Below are positions 23,582 to 32,133 of a DNA stretch of 36,433 nucleotides, piece after piece; position 1 is the first letter of the stretch, and every line of letters starts with the position of its first letter. Location: assembly GCA_900766915.1 (NCBI GenBank), contig CAAFXE010000259.1, forward strand, positions 1-36,433, read 5' to 3'. Made by a program: the position numbers and the translations under genes. The notes under the pieces were generated by a model, which saw only the letters and a program-made list of their open reading frames with translations, was not told where the DNA came from and searched no databases. Source of the DNA: Lachnospiraceae bacterium. Its GTDB lineage: Bacteria > Bacillota > Clostridia > Lachnospirales > Lachnospiraceae.

Positions 23582-24310
23582 ATGAAGTACAGAGAATTTG
23601 TCTACCAAAATAAGATCATACGGGGATTTTTTTACGAGGGGACATGCCGGGAACTTGTCATTGTTGTTCACGGATTTACCGGAAATAAAGTAGACCATCA
23701 CAGAATGTTAAAGACTTTTACAGAAGAGATCGTATTCTGCGGATATGCAGCCTACCGATTTGATTTTCTTGGAAACGGAGACAGTGACGGAGAATTTTTC
23801 GAAGAAGAGGGAATTGCACACCGGATTGACCAGATGCTTTATCTGGTGAATGAATTTCAAAAGGAAGGTTATAAAGTTCATTTGCTGGGCTTTTCTCTGG
23901 GAGGCGTCATCTGTGCTCATGTTGCGAGAAGCAAGAGGATAGAAAGTATGGTTCTGTTGTCACCGGCGGGAAATTTTCCGGAGATCATCGATCAAATGTG
24001 CGGCGACAGCAAAGGAATGCCGGAAGTAAATGGTTTTCAGGTTAATCCTGAATTTATAGAGGAAGCGAAAAGCTTTCCATATTTTGAAGGAATTGAAGAT
24101 TGTTGCAGTCTCATAAAGCTGATACAGGGAACAAAGGATCAATATGTTTCCAAGGAAAGTCTGGAGAATTTCAGGAGGTGCTTTCCGGAAAGTGAAACGG
24201 TGATGGTTGAGGGAGCCGATCACTGCTATTCTTCCGCAAGATTTACAGAGGCTGTCAGAAAGGAAATCAGGAATTTTTATGGAAAAATCAGTCAAACGAA
24301 GAAGATTTAG
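23582..24310 (+). CDS. Alpha/beta hydrolase, esterase-like
   Basis: A 242-residue serine hydrolase of the alpha/beta fold. The triad is visible: Ser105 in GFSLGG, Asp186 in GTKDQYV and His214 in GADHCYS. The oxyanion lead is VVHGFTGNK. No signal peptide, so cytoplasmic. It resembles S33-type esterases and feruloyl/acyl esterases; the substrate is unknown. It starts two bases after the IIA stop and overlaps the next gene by 32 bases. In this operon it could remove an ester such as O-acetyl from imported muropeptide sugars; that is a hypothesis from context only. Confidence 0.8.
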   Translation: MKYREFVYQNKIIRGFFYEGTCRELVIVVHGFTGNKVDHHRMLKTFTEEIVFCGYAAYRFDFLGNGDSDGEFFEEEGIAHRIDQMLYLVNEFQKEGYKVHLLGFSLGGVICAHVARSKRIESMVLLSPAGNFPEIIDQMCGDSKGMPEVNGFQVNPEFIEEAKSFPYFEGIEDCCSLIKLIQGTKDQYVSKESLENFRRCFPESETVMVEGADHCYSSARFTEAVRKEIRNFYGKISQTKKI

Positions 24311-24659
24311 AAAGTGGGAAGTAAAGAATGCAGATCAGAAAAAAGAGTACAGGACATCTTTGGGAACGACAGACTATGACATCCCAATGTTTGGCTACAG
24401 AAGTGCTCTCCTGATTTTCCTTGCAACCTTTGGATCGATCCTGGTGATTCCGTGGATCTGTTTTGGAGTGGGTGTTGACTACCGTCCCTTTACCGTACTG
24501 TTTGGAGGGCTTGCTTCCGGATTTTCGGTCAGCTATTCACAGTTCTTTATTGAGAGGGATAAAGGTCTATGCAAAGCTTTCTGGCTGGTAGGATCGCTTT
24601 TATCCCTATGTGCAGGAGTAATTATCATGATTGTAGTATATACAGGATGGTTACTATAA
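24279..24659 (+). CDS. Small membrane protein, unknown
   Basis: A 126-residue protein with a basic N-terminus (MEKSVKRRRFRKW), a hydrophilic stretch to about residue 40, and three membrane helices (about 45-68, 74-92, 101-125). I do not recognise the family. ATG 24279 follows AAGGAAATCAGGA and lies inside the end of the hydrolase gene (32-base overlap), so the two are probably coupled and may work together at the membrane. It lies between PTS IIA and IIB, so a role in uptake or in handling the imported sugar is possible but unsupported. Confidence 0.6.
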   Translation: MEKSVKRRRFRKWEVKNADQKKEYRTSLGTTDYDIPMFGYRSALLIFLATFGSILVIPWICFGVGVDYRPFTVLFGGLASGFSVSYSQFFIERDKGLCKAFWLVGSLLSLCAGVIIMIVVYTGWLL

Positions 24660-24717
24660 AAAATTATAATAAAAATATTGGGTGTAAGAAAGAAACACCT
24701 GAGGAAAGGAGAAAAAA

Positions 24718-25032
24718 ATGAAGGTATTACTTGTTTGTTCTCAGGGAATGTCAAGTGCTATCGCAGCAAAAGCATTACAGGAGGCAGCTCAGAAAAAGGG
24801 CTTAGACGTAACTGTAACAGAATGCAGCACACAGGCATTTGCAGAAGAAATCAAGAATGGTTACGCTATCGGTATGGTAGCTCCACAGATCCGTCATCGC
24901 TTTGATGTTTTAAAACAGCAGGCTGATGCGGCAAATGTTCCTTGTGTATTAATCAAACCACAGGGATATACACCGCTTGGTGGACCAAAGTTACTTGCTC
25001 AGATCGAAGAAGTACTTGGCGAAATTAAGTAA
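24718..25032 (+). CDS. PTS lactose/cellobiose-family IIB component
   Basis: A 104-residue protein with the phospho-acceptor Cys7 in the P-loop-like CSQGMSSA at the start of the fold, typical of cellobiose/chitobiose IIB. It transfers phosphate from IIA to the incoming sugar at IIC. ATG 24718 follows AAAGGAG. A GGTGT/ACACC stem precedes it in the 58-base gap. IIC follows 23 bases on. Confidence 0.93.
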   Translation: MKVLLVCSQGMSSAIAAKALQEAAQKKGLDVTVTECSTQAFAEEIKNGYAIGMVAPQIRHRFDVLKQQADAANVPCVLIKPQGYTPLGGPKLLAQIEEVLGEIK

Positions 25033-25055
25033 TGGAATAACGAGAGGAGAAAATT

Positions 25056-26396
25056 ATGTTTGACAAAATTACAACCTTTATGGAAGAAAAGTTGTCAGTA
25101 CCAATGGCAAAACTGGCAGAACAACGCCATTTACGTGCCATTCGAGATGGTATTATTGCTACACTGCCATTAATTATTGTATCATCTATGTTCATGGTAA
25201 TTGCGTTTTTACCGAACTCAATGCCCGCAGACTGGGGAATTACACAGTTTTTAAAGCTTCATCAGTTTAAAATCTTATTGCCATACCGTGTATCTATGTA
25301 CATTATGACATTGTATGCTGTATTTGGAATGGGATATTCACTGGCCAACTCTTATGAATTGGATCCACTTTCCGGTGGTATTCTTTCTGAACTTGCATTC
25401 TTATTAACAGTACTGCCAAAAACAATTCCGGCAGCAAGCGAAGCTGTTACAGAATTAGCAACTCAGGCTCCGGAATTACAGGAATATCTTTCCTCACTTC
25501 CGGCCGGTTTCCTGATGCCAATGGGTAACCTGGGATCAGCAGGTATGTTTATCGGTATTCTCGCTACATTCTTTGCGGTAGAAGTTTATCGTATTACACA
25601 GAAGAGCGGATTTAAGATTTCCATGCCTCCACAGGTACCATCATCTGTAGCAAGATCTTTTGAGGCATTAACTCCGACAGCAATTGTACTGATCGTTGTT
25701 TCTGTCATTACGATCTTTATCGGTATCGATGTACATAGTATTGTAGGAAAGATTGTTACACCGTTGATTTCAGCATCAGATAGTTTAATTTCTGTGCTGG
25801 TAATTATTTTCTTAAGCCAGTTTTTCTGGTCATTTGGTATTCATGGATGGTCTATCGTTGGATCTTTGGCTCGTCCATTATGGTTAGTTTTGTTGGAACA
25901 GAACACAACAGCGCTTGTAAACGGAACAGAAGTTATGAATACAGCAGCAGAACCATTTTATCAGTGGTTCGTCATGATCGGTGGTAGTGGTTCTACCATT
26001 GGCCTTGCAATCCTGTTTGCATTCTTTGCAAAATCTGCATATGGTAAGGCTTTAGGTAAGACATCGTTCATTCCGGCAATCTGCAATATCAATGAACCAA
26101 TGATCTTTGGTGCTCCAATCGTCATGAATCCGATGCTGATCATCCCATTCATCGTTGCACCAATGGCAAATGCTCTGATCGCATGGATCGCTACTTCCCT
26201 TGGTCTGGTTAACAGAGTTGTTGCAAGTGCACCTTGGACTCTTCCGGGACCTATCGGTGCATTCCTTGCAACAGGAAATGACTGGAGAGCAGCTGTTCTT
26301 AGCATTCTTTTGATTGCTTTATCAGTAGTTATTTACTATCCATTCTTTAAGATGTATGATAAAGATCTGGAAGCTCAGGAACATGAAGAAGCATAA
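25056..26396 (+). CDS. PTS cellobiose/chitobiose-family IIC permease
   Basis: A 446-residue polytopic permease of the lactose/cellobiose IIC family with about ten helices. Family landmarks are the N-terminal KLSVPMAKLAEQRHLRAIRDG, FWSFGIHGWSIVG, and the substrate-site NINEPMIFGAPIVMNP. It imports and phosphorylates a disaccharide. Because the operon carries MurNAc enzymes and not a MurP-type glucose-family PTS, the substrate may be MurNAc-GlcNAc, GlcNAc-MurNAc or chitobiose. The family call is firm, the substrate inferred. A strong hairpin follows the stop. Confidence 0.92.
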   Translation: MFDKITTFMEEKLSVPMAKLAEQRHLRAIRDGIIATLPLIIVSSMFMVIAFLPNSMPADWGITQFLKLHQFKILLPYRVSMYIMTLYAVFGMGYSLANSYELDPLSGGILSELAFLLTVLPKTIPAASEAVTELATQAPELQEYLSSLPAGFLMPMGNLGSAGMFIGILATFFAVEVYRITQKSGFKISMPPQVPSSVARSFEALTPTAIVLIVVSVITIFIGIDVHSIVGKIVTPLISASDSLISVLVIIFLSQFFWSFGIHGWSIVGSLARPLWLVLLEQNTTALVNGTEVMNTAAEPFYQWFVMIGGSGSTIGLAILFAFFAKSAYGKALGKTSFIPAICNINEPMIFGAPIVMNPMLIIPFIVAPMANALIAWIATSLGLVNRVVASAPWTLPGPIGAFLATGNDWRAAVLSILLIALSVVIYYPFFKMYDKDLEAQEHEEA

Positions 26397-26421
26397 TCAC
26401 AAATAGCAACCAATGTAATTG

Positions 26422-26453
26422 AAATGCCCTGTTTTTTAACAGGGCATTTTGAA
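26422..26453 (+). terminator. Hairpin between IIC and mupG
   Basis: AAATGCCCTGTT (26422-26433) pairs perfectly with AACAGGGCATTT (26438-26449) around a four-T loop; only a short T run follows. It is a weak terminator or an mRNA-stabilising end separating PTS from mupG expression. Confidence 0.65.
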
Positions 26454-26472
26454 CAGGAAAGAAGGAAAGATA

Positions 26473-27564
26473 ATGAGACGTTTAGGAATTTCTGTTTATC
26501 CGGAAAAATCTACAAAAGAAGAAATCATTCAATACATTGACAAAGCAGCAGCATATGGTTTTTCAAGAATTTTTTCCTGCTTATTGTCAGTAGAAAAAGA
26601 CAAAGAAGAAATAAAACAGGACTTTACAGAAATTAATACTTATGCCAAAAATAAAGGATTTGAAATTATTGTGGATGTTTCTCCCAGAGTATTTTCGACT
26701 TTGGGAATCAGCTATAATGACTTATCCTACTTTAAGGAGATCGGTGCTGATGGCCTTAGACTGGATGCAGGGTTTACCGGTCTGGAAGAGTCTTTAATGA
26801 CATTTAATCCCTATGGTCTGAAAATCGAAATTAATATGAGCAACAATGTACATACCATTGATACGATCATGGATTATCAGCCAAATTGTGCAAATCTGTA
26901 TGCGTGCCACAATTTCTATCCTCACGGATACTCAGGCCTTCGTCTGGATTTCTTTATTAAATGCAGCGAACGCTTTAAAAAATATGGTCTGCGTACCGCA
27001 GCATTTGTTACAAGCCAGAACGAACACACCTTTGGTTCATGGCCGGTGACAGAAGGGCTGCCAACTCTGGAAATGCATCGCTTTCTGCCAATGGACGTGC
27101 AGGTAAAGCATATGATTGCCCTGGATTATATTGACGATATCATTGTTTCCAACTGTTATCCAACAGAAGAGGAATTAAAAAAGGTAGCGGAGCTTGACCT
27201 TAGCCTTGTGACTTTTGATATTGAGCTTGTAGACAGTGTTCCGGAGATTGAGCAGAAGATCCTTTTTGAAGAGCTTCATTTCAACAGAGGTGATCAGAAT
27301 GCCTGCATGATCCGTTCTACACAGTCCCGTGTAAAATATAAAGGACATCATTTTGCACTGTTTAACGCACCGGAAGAAATCCATAAAGGCGATATTATCA
27401 TTGAATCCAGTGAGTACGGACATTATGCAGGCGAGCTGCAGATCGCACTTCAGGACATGAAAAACAGCGGTATGTCCAATGTAGTAGGTCATGTGCGTGC
27501 AGAAGAATTGTTCCTTTTAGACTACATAAAACCATGGCAGAAATTCAGATTGAGAAAGGCATAA
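26473..27564 (+). CDS. mupG: MupG-type 6-phospho-N-acetylmuramidase (DUF871)
   Basis: A 363-residue protein of the DUF871/MupG family (GH170). It has a TIM-barrel start (LGISVYPEKSTKEEIIQYID) and a C-terminal beta domain (about 270-363) ending in WQKFRLRKA. In Bacillus subtilis and Staphylococcus MupG hydrolyses MurNAc-6P-GlcNAc to MurNAc-6P and GlcNAc after PTS uptake. Visible family features include LRLDAGFTGLEE, KIEINMSNN and NFYPHGYSGLR. ATG 26473 follows GAAGGAAAG; an upstream in-frame codon at 26449 lies in the terminator hairpin. It feeds MurQ. The MurK-like gene begins one base after its stop. Confidence 0.9.
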   Translation: MRRLGISVYPEKSTKEEIIQYIDKAAAYGFSRIFSCLLSVEKDKEEIKQDFTEINTYAKNKGFEIIVDVSPRVFSTLGISYNDLSYFKEIGADGLRLDAGFTGLEESLMTFNPYGLKIEINMSNNVHTIDTIMDYQPNCANLYACHNFYPHGYSGLRLDFFIKCSERFKKYGLRTAAFVTSQNEHTFGSWPVTEGLPTLEMHRFLPMDVQVKHMIALDYIDDIIVSNCYPTEEELKKVAELDLSLVTFDIELVDSVPEIEQKILFEELHFNRGDQNACMIRSTQSRVKYKGHHFALFNAPEEIHKGDIIIESSEYGHYAGELQIALQDMKNSGMSNVVGHVRAEELFLLDYIKPWQKFRLRKA

Positions 27565-27565
27565 G

Positions 27566-28465
27566 ATGAAATATTTCATTGGAATTGATGGCGGCGGCAC
27601 AAAAACAGCTTTTATCTGCGTTGATGAGAGTGGAAATGTGGTAGGAGAAACAACGCTCTCCACAGTACATATTATGCAGGTTGGCGATGAAGAAGCAATC
27701 AGTGTTCTAAAGCAGGGAATACAGGAGATTCTGCCTGTAAATGCATCTGAACAGGATGTTTTTATCTGTGCCGGATTTGGCGGATACGGCAAAAATAAAA
27801 TGATTCGTCAAAAAATAGAAAATATCTGTGCCAACAGCTTTGGAAACATGAATTTTTCCATAAAAAGCGACGGGGAAATCGCATTGTATGGTGCTTTGAA
27901 TGGCAATGACGGAATCCTGATCATCGCCGGAACCGGAGCTATTGGACTTGCCAAAGTGAAGGATGAAATGAAACGATGCAGTGGTTGGGGATATCTTCTG
28001 GGAGATGAAGGAAGTGCCTATTGGATTGGTAAGAAATTATTAGAGGAATTTTGCCGTCAAAGCGATGGACGTTCTTCAAAGACCAGGTTGTATCATACAG
28101 TGCTTCGGCATTTTGCATTGGAAGACAGCTATGATCTGATTCCTGTAATCACAAAGACCCATGACAGAACAAGCATTGCCTCGCTTGCAAAGCTTGTGTT
28201 TGAACTGGCCAGAGAAAAAGATCAGGCAGCGCTTGAAATCTATGAGGAAGCAGCGAAGCATCTGGCAGATATTGTCAATGTACTTGCCGGGAATTATCCG
28301 GATGGATGTCAGGTAAGCTATGCAGGTGGTGTATGGAAAGCAGGGGAATATCTCATAACTCCCCTGAAAAAATATCTGGATGAAAATATTGAGCTGATTG
28401 ACCCGGCTCATACTCCGGTTTATGGCGCTTATCTGCTTGCCAGAAAAATGAGCGAAAAGTGTTAA
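27566..28465 (+). CDS. BadF/MurK-like amino-sugar kinase
   Basis: A 299-residue ASKHA-fold kinase of the BadF/GlcNAc kinase family. The phosphate loop is FIGIDGGGTKT; also visible are IIAGTGAIG, WGYLLGDEGSAYWIGKK and YAGGVWKAGEYL. Members such as Clostridium acetobutylicum MurK phosphorylate both MurNAc and GlcNAc at position 6. Here it would rescue the unphosphorylated GlcNAc released by MupG. It starts one base after the mupG stop, so the two are translationally linked. Specificity between GlcNAc, MurNAc and glucosamine cannot be read from the sequence. Confidence 0.85.
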   Translation: MKYFIGIDGGGTKTAFICVDESGNVVGETTLSTVHIMQVGDEEAISVLKQGIQEILPVNASEQDVFICAGFGGYGKNKMIRQKIENICANSFGNMNFSIKSDGEIALYGALNGNDGILIIAGTGAIGLAKVKDEMKRCSGWGYLLGDEGSAYWIGKKLLEEFCRQSDGRSSKTRLYHTVLRHFALEDSYDLIPVITKTHDRTSIASLAKLVFELAREKDQAALEIYEEAAKHLADIVNVLAGNYPDGCQVSYAGGVWKAGEYLITPLKKYLDENIELIDPAHTPVYGAYLLARKMSEKC

Positions 28466-28492
28466 GCAGGATCTGATAGAAAGGATTTTGAG

Positions 28493-29632
28493 ATGTTAGC
28501 AGTAGGATTAATGTCCGGAACGTCATTAGACGGTGTTGATGCAGTTCTTTGTGAGGTGGAAGGTTCAGCAGAAAACACCAAGGTGAAGCAGATTGCATTT
28601 GAAACCTATGACATGTCTGATGATCTGAAAGAAAAAATTAAATGTTGTTGTGCTGATGAGGGTGTTACAACTTCCCTGATCTGTTCTTTAAATTTCGAGT
28701 TGGGTGAACTGTTTGCCAATGCAGCAAAGTCTATTTGTGAAAAAGCAGGGGTAGATAGTGAAAAACTTGCATTTGTTGCCAGTCATGGACAGACGATTTA
28801 TCACATTCCAAAGCCCTATGACCAATATGTAACAAGTACCTTACAAATAGGGGAAAGTGCAATAATCGCGCAAAAATGCAAATGTCCTGTCATATCGAAC
28901 TTTAGAGAAATGGATATGGCATGCGGGGGCGAAGGAGCACCACTGGTTCCTTTTAGTGAATATATTATCTATCGCGATGCACAGCATGCAGTAGCGCTCC
29001 AGAATATCGGAGGAATTGGAAATGTGACGGTTCTTCCGAAAAACTGTTCCATTGACGATGTATATGCATTTGATACCGGCCCGGGAAATATGATGATTGA
29101 TGAAGCCATGAATGTTCTCTATCAGAAAAAATATGATGAGAACGGTGCAACTGCAATGCAGGGAAGGTTGATTCCAAAGCTTGCAGAGGAATTAAAAAAC
29201 CATCCCTATATTGATATGGTTCCACCAAAAACAACCGGAAGGGAAATGTTCGGGGCTCCCATGACAGGAAAGATACTGGAAAAGTATCAGCATGAGAAAA
29301 GTGAGGATATGATCTACACCCTCACATGGTACACAGCCTATACAATTGCCAAAAACTATGAGAAGTATGTACTTCCAAAGGATGAAGTAAAAGAGGTAAT
29401 CTTAGGCGGTGGTGGTGCCCACAATAAAGCGCTTATAACGATTTTGCAGGAAATGATGCCGGAAATTAAAGTATGCACCCAGGAAGACAAAGGATATTCC
29501 AGCGATGCAAAGGAAGCAGTTGCCTTTGTTATTTTGGGAAATGAAACAATGCATAGACAATTTTCTAACGTTCCAAGTGCTACCGGAGCCAGCGAAAAGG
29601 CAATTTTAGGTAAAATCACGTATCCGAATTAA
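28493..29632 (+). CDS. anmK: Anhydro-N-acetylmuramic acid kinase
   Basis: A 379-residue AnmK that opens 1,6-anhydro-MurNAc and phosphorylates it to MurNAc-6-phosphate, the MurQ substrate. Signatures are GLMSGTSLDGVDAV at the N-terminus, FRMD-like NFREMDMACGGEGAPLVP, FDTGPGNMMID and LGGGGAHN. Length is standard. ATG 28493 follows GAAAGGA. It is the last gene of the operon, before a terminator. AnmK implies the cell meets anhydro-muropeptides, products of lytic transglycosylases, either its own or from other bacteria. Confidence 0.95.
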   Translation: MLAVGLMSGTSLDGVDAVLCEVEGSAENTKVKQIAFETYDMSDDLKEKIKCCCADEGVTTSLICSLNFELGELFANAAKSICEKAGVDSEKLAFVASHGQTIYHIPKPYDQYVTSTLQIGESAIIAQKCKCPVISNFREMDMACGGEGAPLVPFSEYIIYRDAQHAVALQNIGGIGNVTVLPKNCSIDDVYAFDTGPGNMMIDEAMNVLYQKKYDENGATAMQGRLIPKLAEELKNHPYIDMVPPKTTGREMFGAPMTGKILEKYQHEKSEDMIYTLTWYTAYTIAKNYEKYVLPKDEVKEVILGGGGAHNKALITILQEMMPEIKVCTQEDKGYSSDAKEAVAFVILGNETMHRQFSNVPSATGASEKAILGKITYPN

Positions 29633-29645
29633 ATATTAGAATTTT

Positions 29646-29675
29646 AATGCTCCTGACTTGGTCGGGAGCATTTTC
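29646..29675 (+). terminator. Terminator of the cell-wall sugar operon
   Basis: AATGCTCCTGA pairs with TCGGGAGCATT (one wobble) around a short loop, followed by TTTTC. It closes the operon after anmK. Confidence 0.8.
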
Positions 29676-29685
29676 TATGCACAGA

Positions 29686-29714
29686 TTTACATGAAAAATT
29701 CATTATGTTAGAAT
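29686..29714 (+). promoter_or_regulatory. Promoter of the Nudix unit
   Basis: TTTACA (29686-29691), 17 bases, TAGAAT (29709-29714), a normal vegetative promoter about 80 bases before the Nudix start. Confidence 0.55.
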
Positions 29715-29795
29715 AAAAAACATAAGTACGGGATATCAGATATTCTGCACAGATTGATATTTTCCCTTATTTCTTCGGGAAGGAGTTTGAAAGTT

Positions 29796-30817
29796 ATGAG
29801 AACGAGGATGAGTACCCTGTGTTACATTGAGAAAAATCATCAGTACTTAATGCTGCATAGAGTTTCAAAGAAAAATGATGTTAATAAAGACAAGTGGATC
29901 GGTGTGGGAGGACACTTTGAAGATGGGGAGAGCCCGGAAGAATGTGTTCTCCGCGAGACGAAAGAGGAAACCGGTTATACCCTGACTTCTTACAGGTACC
30001 GTGGTCTGGTAACCTTTGTGTTTGCGGATCTTGAGACGGAGTATATGTCTTTATTTACCGCAGACGGGTTTGAAGGAGAAGAAATTCCCTGTAACGAGGG
30101 TGTTCTTGAATGGGTAAATATACAGGATGTGTGGAAGCTGAATCTTTGGGAAGGGGACAAGATTTTCTTCAGGCTTCTGGAGGAAAATATCCCATTCTTT
30201 TCGCTGAAGCTTGTATATGACATCGATGGAAATCTGGAGGCTGCCGTATTGAATGGGAAGCCCATGGAAATGTTTGATATTATTGATGAACAGGGGAAAA
30301 AGACCGGTAAGATCAAGGAGCGGGGGTTGTCCATCGGGAAGGAGCTCTTCACGCCACTGCCCATATCTGGATTGCAAGGCCAAATGAAAAGAGCGGCTAC
30401 GACATTTTGCTGCAAAAACGCAGTGCCTGCAAGGATTCCCATCCGGGGTGCTATGATATTTCCTCAGCGGGACATGTCACTGCAGGAGACGAAGTCCTCG
30501 TTTCCGCAATTCGTGAATTAAAGGAAGAACTGGGGATTGATGCGAAGCCGGAGGATTTAACGGAAATCGGAGTTCAGTATAAAAAATTTGAGGGCGAGTT
30601 CTACGGAAAGCCTTTTAGAGACTATCAACGCAGTGTCCTGTATTTATATCAGGAGCCTGTGGATATAGCAGACCTTACATTACAGGAAAGTGAGATCGAA
30701 TCCGTATGCTGGATGGATTACCGGGAAGTACTGGAAGCAATCAAAAATAACAGGATCAAACACTGTATCTATGAAGACGAGTTTCGGAAGGTTGGAAAAG
30801 CTCTGGGGTTGGAATAA
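29796..30817 (+). pseudogene. Two-domain Nudix hydrolase, frameshifted
   Basis: An N-terminal 8-oxo-dGTP diphosphatase-like Nudix domain (about 1-150) has the full box GHFEDGESPEECVLRETKEE. A C-terminal Nudix domain of the IPP-isomerase-like type begins at MEMFDIIDEQGKKTGKIKER and has the second box GHVTAGDEVLVSAIRELKEE. The C-terminal domain is split: after KELF the first frame runs on to a stop at 30521. The true continuation (ATAHIWIARPNEKSGYDILL) begins in another frame at 30353. A single missing base at 30350-30351 (TTC-ACG for expected TTC-CAC-G, restoring LFHATAH) explains it. Restored length is about 340 residues. ATG 29796 follows GGGAAGGAG. The N-terminal domain alone could still fold and act. 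A sequencing error is possible. Confidence 0.8.
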
Positions 30818-30874
30818 AGTGAAACTGAACAGATGCAATCTGAATAATATTTTAAAACACAGTGGAGAAAGAAC

Positions 30875-31405
30875 ATGAAATTATATATTACACGTCATGG
30901 GGAAACCTTTAGAAATGCAGAGCAGAGGGTGCTCGGAAGAACGGATGATCCCCTCAGTGAAAAGGGAAGAGCACAGGCCAGAGAGCTGGCTGAAAAAATG
31001 CGGGACATTGAGGTGGATATGATTTTCTCATCCCCATTATGCAGAGCAAAAGAAACCGCCCAGACGGTAGCAGACAGCAAAGGGATGAAAGTGATCGTAG
31101 ATGACAGGCTCATTGAAACTGATTTTGGTGCTTTTGAAGGTGCTCCAAGATATTGTGAAGAATATCAGGCTGCGAAGAGGGATCATTTCAAACGATACCC
31201 CAATGGTGAATCCTATTTTGATATGGCATACAGAATCTATGATTTTTTATTCATGCTGAAAAGAGAGTATGCTGACAAGAAGGTGCTGGTGGTATCCCAT
31301 GGCGGTGTATGCCGGATCATCTGCAACTATTTTCGTGATATGGAAAATGAAGAATTTGTGCAGCACGCATTCCCCAATTGCGGATTGGAGGAGTTTGAGT
31401 TGTAA
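30875..31405 (+). CDS. Histidine phosphatase family protein
   Basis: A 176-residue phosphoglycerate-mutase-like phosphatase. The catalytic RHGET has His8 in YITRHGET, and the second His is in VVSHGGVCR. Also visible are SSPLCRAKETA and ETDFGAFEG. It would hydrolyse a phosphomonoester in the cytoplasm; the substrate is not evident. ATG 30875 follows GTGGAGAAAG. It stands 57 bases after the Nudix frame and is probably in the same unit, suggesting nucleotide or metabolite clean-up. A terminator follows. Confidence 0.9.
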   Translation: MKLYITRHGETFRNAEQRVLGRTDDPLSEKGRAQARELAEKMRDIEVDMIFSSPLCRAKETAQTVADSKGMKVIVDDRLIETDFGAFEGAPRYCEEYQAAKRDHFKRYPNGESYFDMAYRIYDFLFMLKREYADKKVLVVSHGGVCRIICNYFRDMENEEFVQHAFPNCGLEEFEL

Positions 31406-31413
31406 TATTCAAA

Positions 31414-31458
31414 AGGTGTAAGGCCTTGATTGCTTCATAAGACCTTACACCTGATTTT
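31414..31458 (+). terminator. Terminator after the phosphatase gene
   Basis: AGGTGTAAGG (31414-31423) pairs with CCTTACACCT (31443-31452), followed by GATTTTTT. A short inner CTT/AAG stem extends it. Confidence 0.85.
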
Positions 31459-31466
31459 TTAGTTAC

Positions 31467-31640
31467 TTATTCGTACATATCCAAATTACTGGTAATAATT
31501 CCACATGATTCTAATTTTGCTTTGGTAATTGCCAATTGATATTCAACTTCTTTTTCGGGACATTTTGCATTTTTGATACGCTGTAAGTCTGTATACTTAT
31601 CAATGAGTTTTTCAATCATTTCTTTTTCATTCATATCCAT
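31467..31640 (-). CDS. Small hypothetical protein
   Basis: A 57-residue, largely helical and charged protein (MDMNEKEMIEKLIDKYTDLQ, ending TSNLDMYE) with no signal or membrane segment. I do not recognise the family; short helical proteins of this type are common in Lachnospiraceae. ATG 31640 is chosen because AAAGGA stands just upstream. The frame back to 31673 starts before this ribosome site and is less likely. It converges on the phosphatase gene across a terminator, and it stands alone. Confidence 0.55.
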   Translation of the reverse strand: MDMNEKEMIEKLIDKYTDLQRIKNAKCPEKEVEYQLAITKAKLESCGIITSNLDMYE

Positions 31641-32133
31641 AATCCTTTGCAACCCCTTTCTGTATGTGGCCATAGGTCATTGTTCACTTCGTTACAGTAA
31701 CAACTATATACATTATAAGGGGATTTTGAAATGGTGTAAAGCCTTATGAAATTATCAAAGTACAGTTTTATGTTGTATTTGGATTTTTTGGCGAACTGCC
31801 AAAAAAGAAATAATATGAATTTCTTAGACAACTCAAATATACCACCGGTATAGTGAATAATCAATATTTTTGTATAAAGAGCAAGATGCAAATCCGTGAA
31901 TATCATTGCGGGGCATTTCTGCATTTTGTGATAGGTTGAGGGTAAAAATGAAAGGAAAAGTTTCCTTGACTCTCACGGAAGGTTGGCAAATATAAATGAT
32001 CTTCAGCAAAGGATCGGCACTTCTCTGCCAGCTTCCGATTGTGTCCCCTCGGACACGTTTTGATATGAAAAAAATTACTATAATAGTAACAAATATTAAA
32101 TAATGTAAGTCGAGTCAATCAAATGTGAAACTA
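31641..32133. other. About 490 bases without a gene, structured segment
   Basis: No supported gene. The segment 31880-32060 holds several possible stems, including a perfect GTGTCC-CCTC-GGACAC hairpin (32041-32056) and an ATCGG ... CCGAT pair around 32011-32036. GGAAAAGTTTCC lies near 31955-31966. This could be a leader RNA or a dispersed element. The AT-rich remainder shows nothing clear. Confidence 0.35.

Noticed and set aside
31903..32118. Minus-strand 71-codon frame
   Set aside because: No ribosome site; it runs through the GTGTCC hairpin and other stems, which suits non-coding DNA better.
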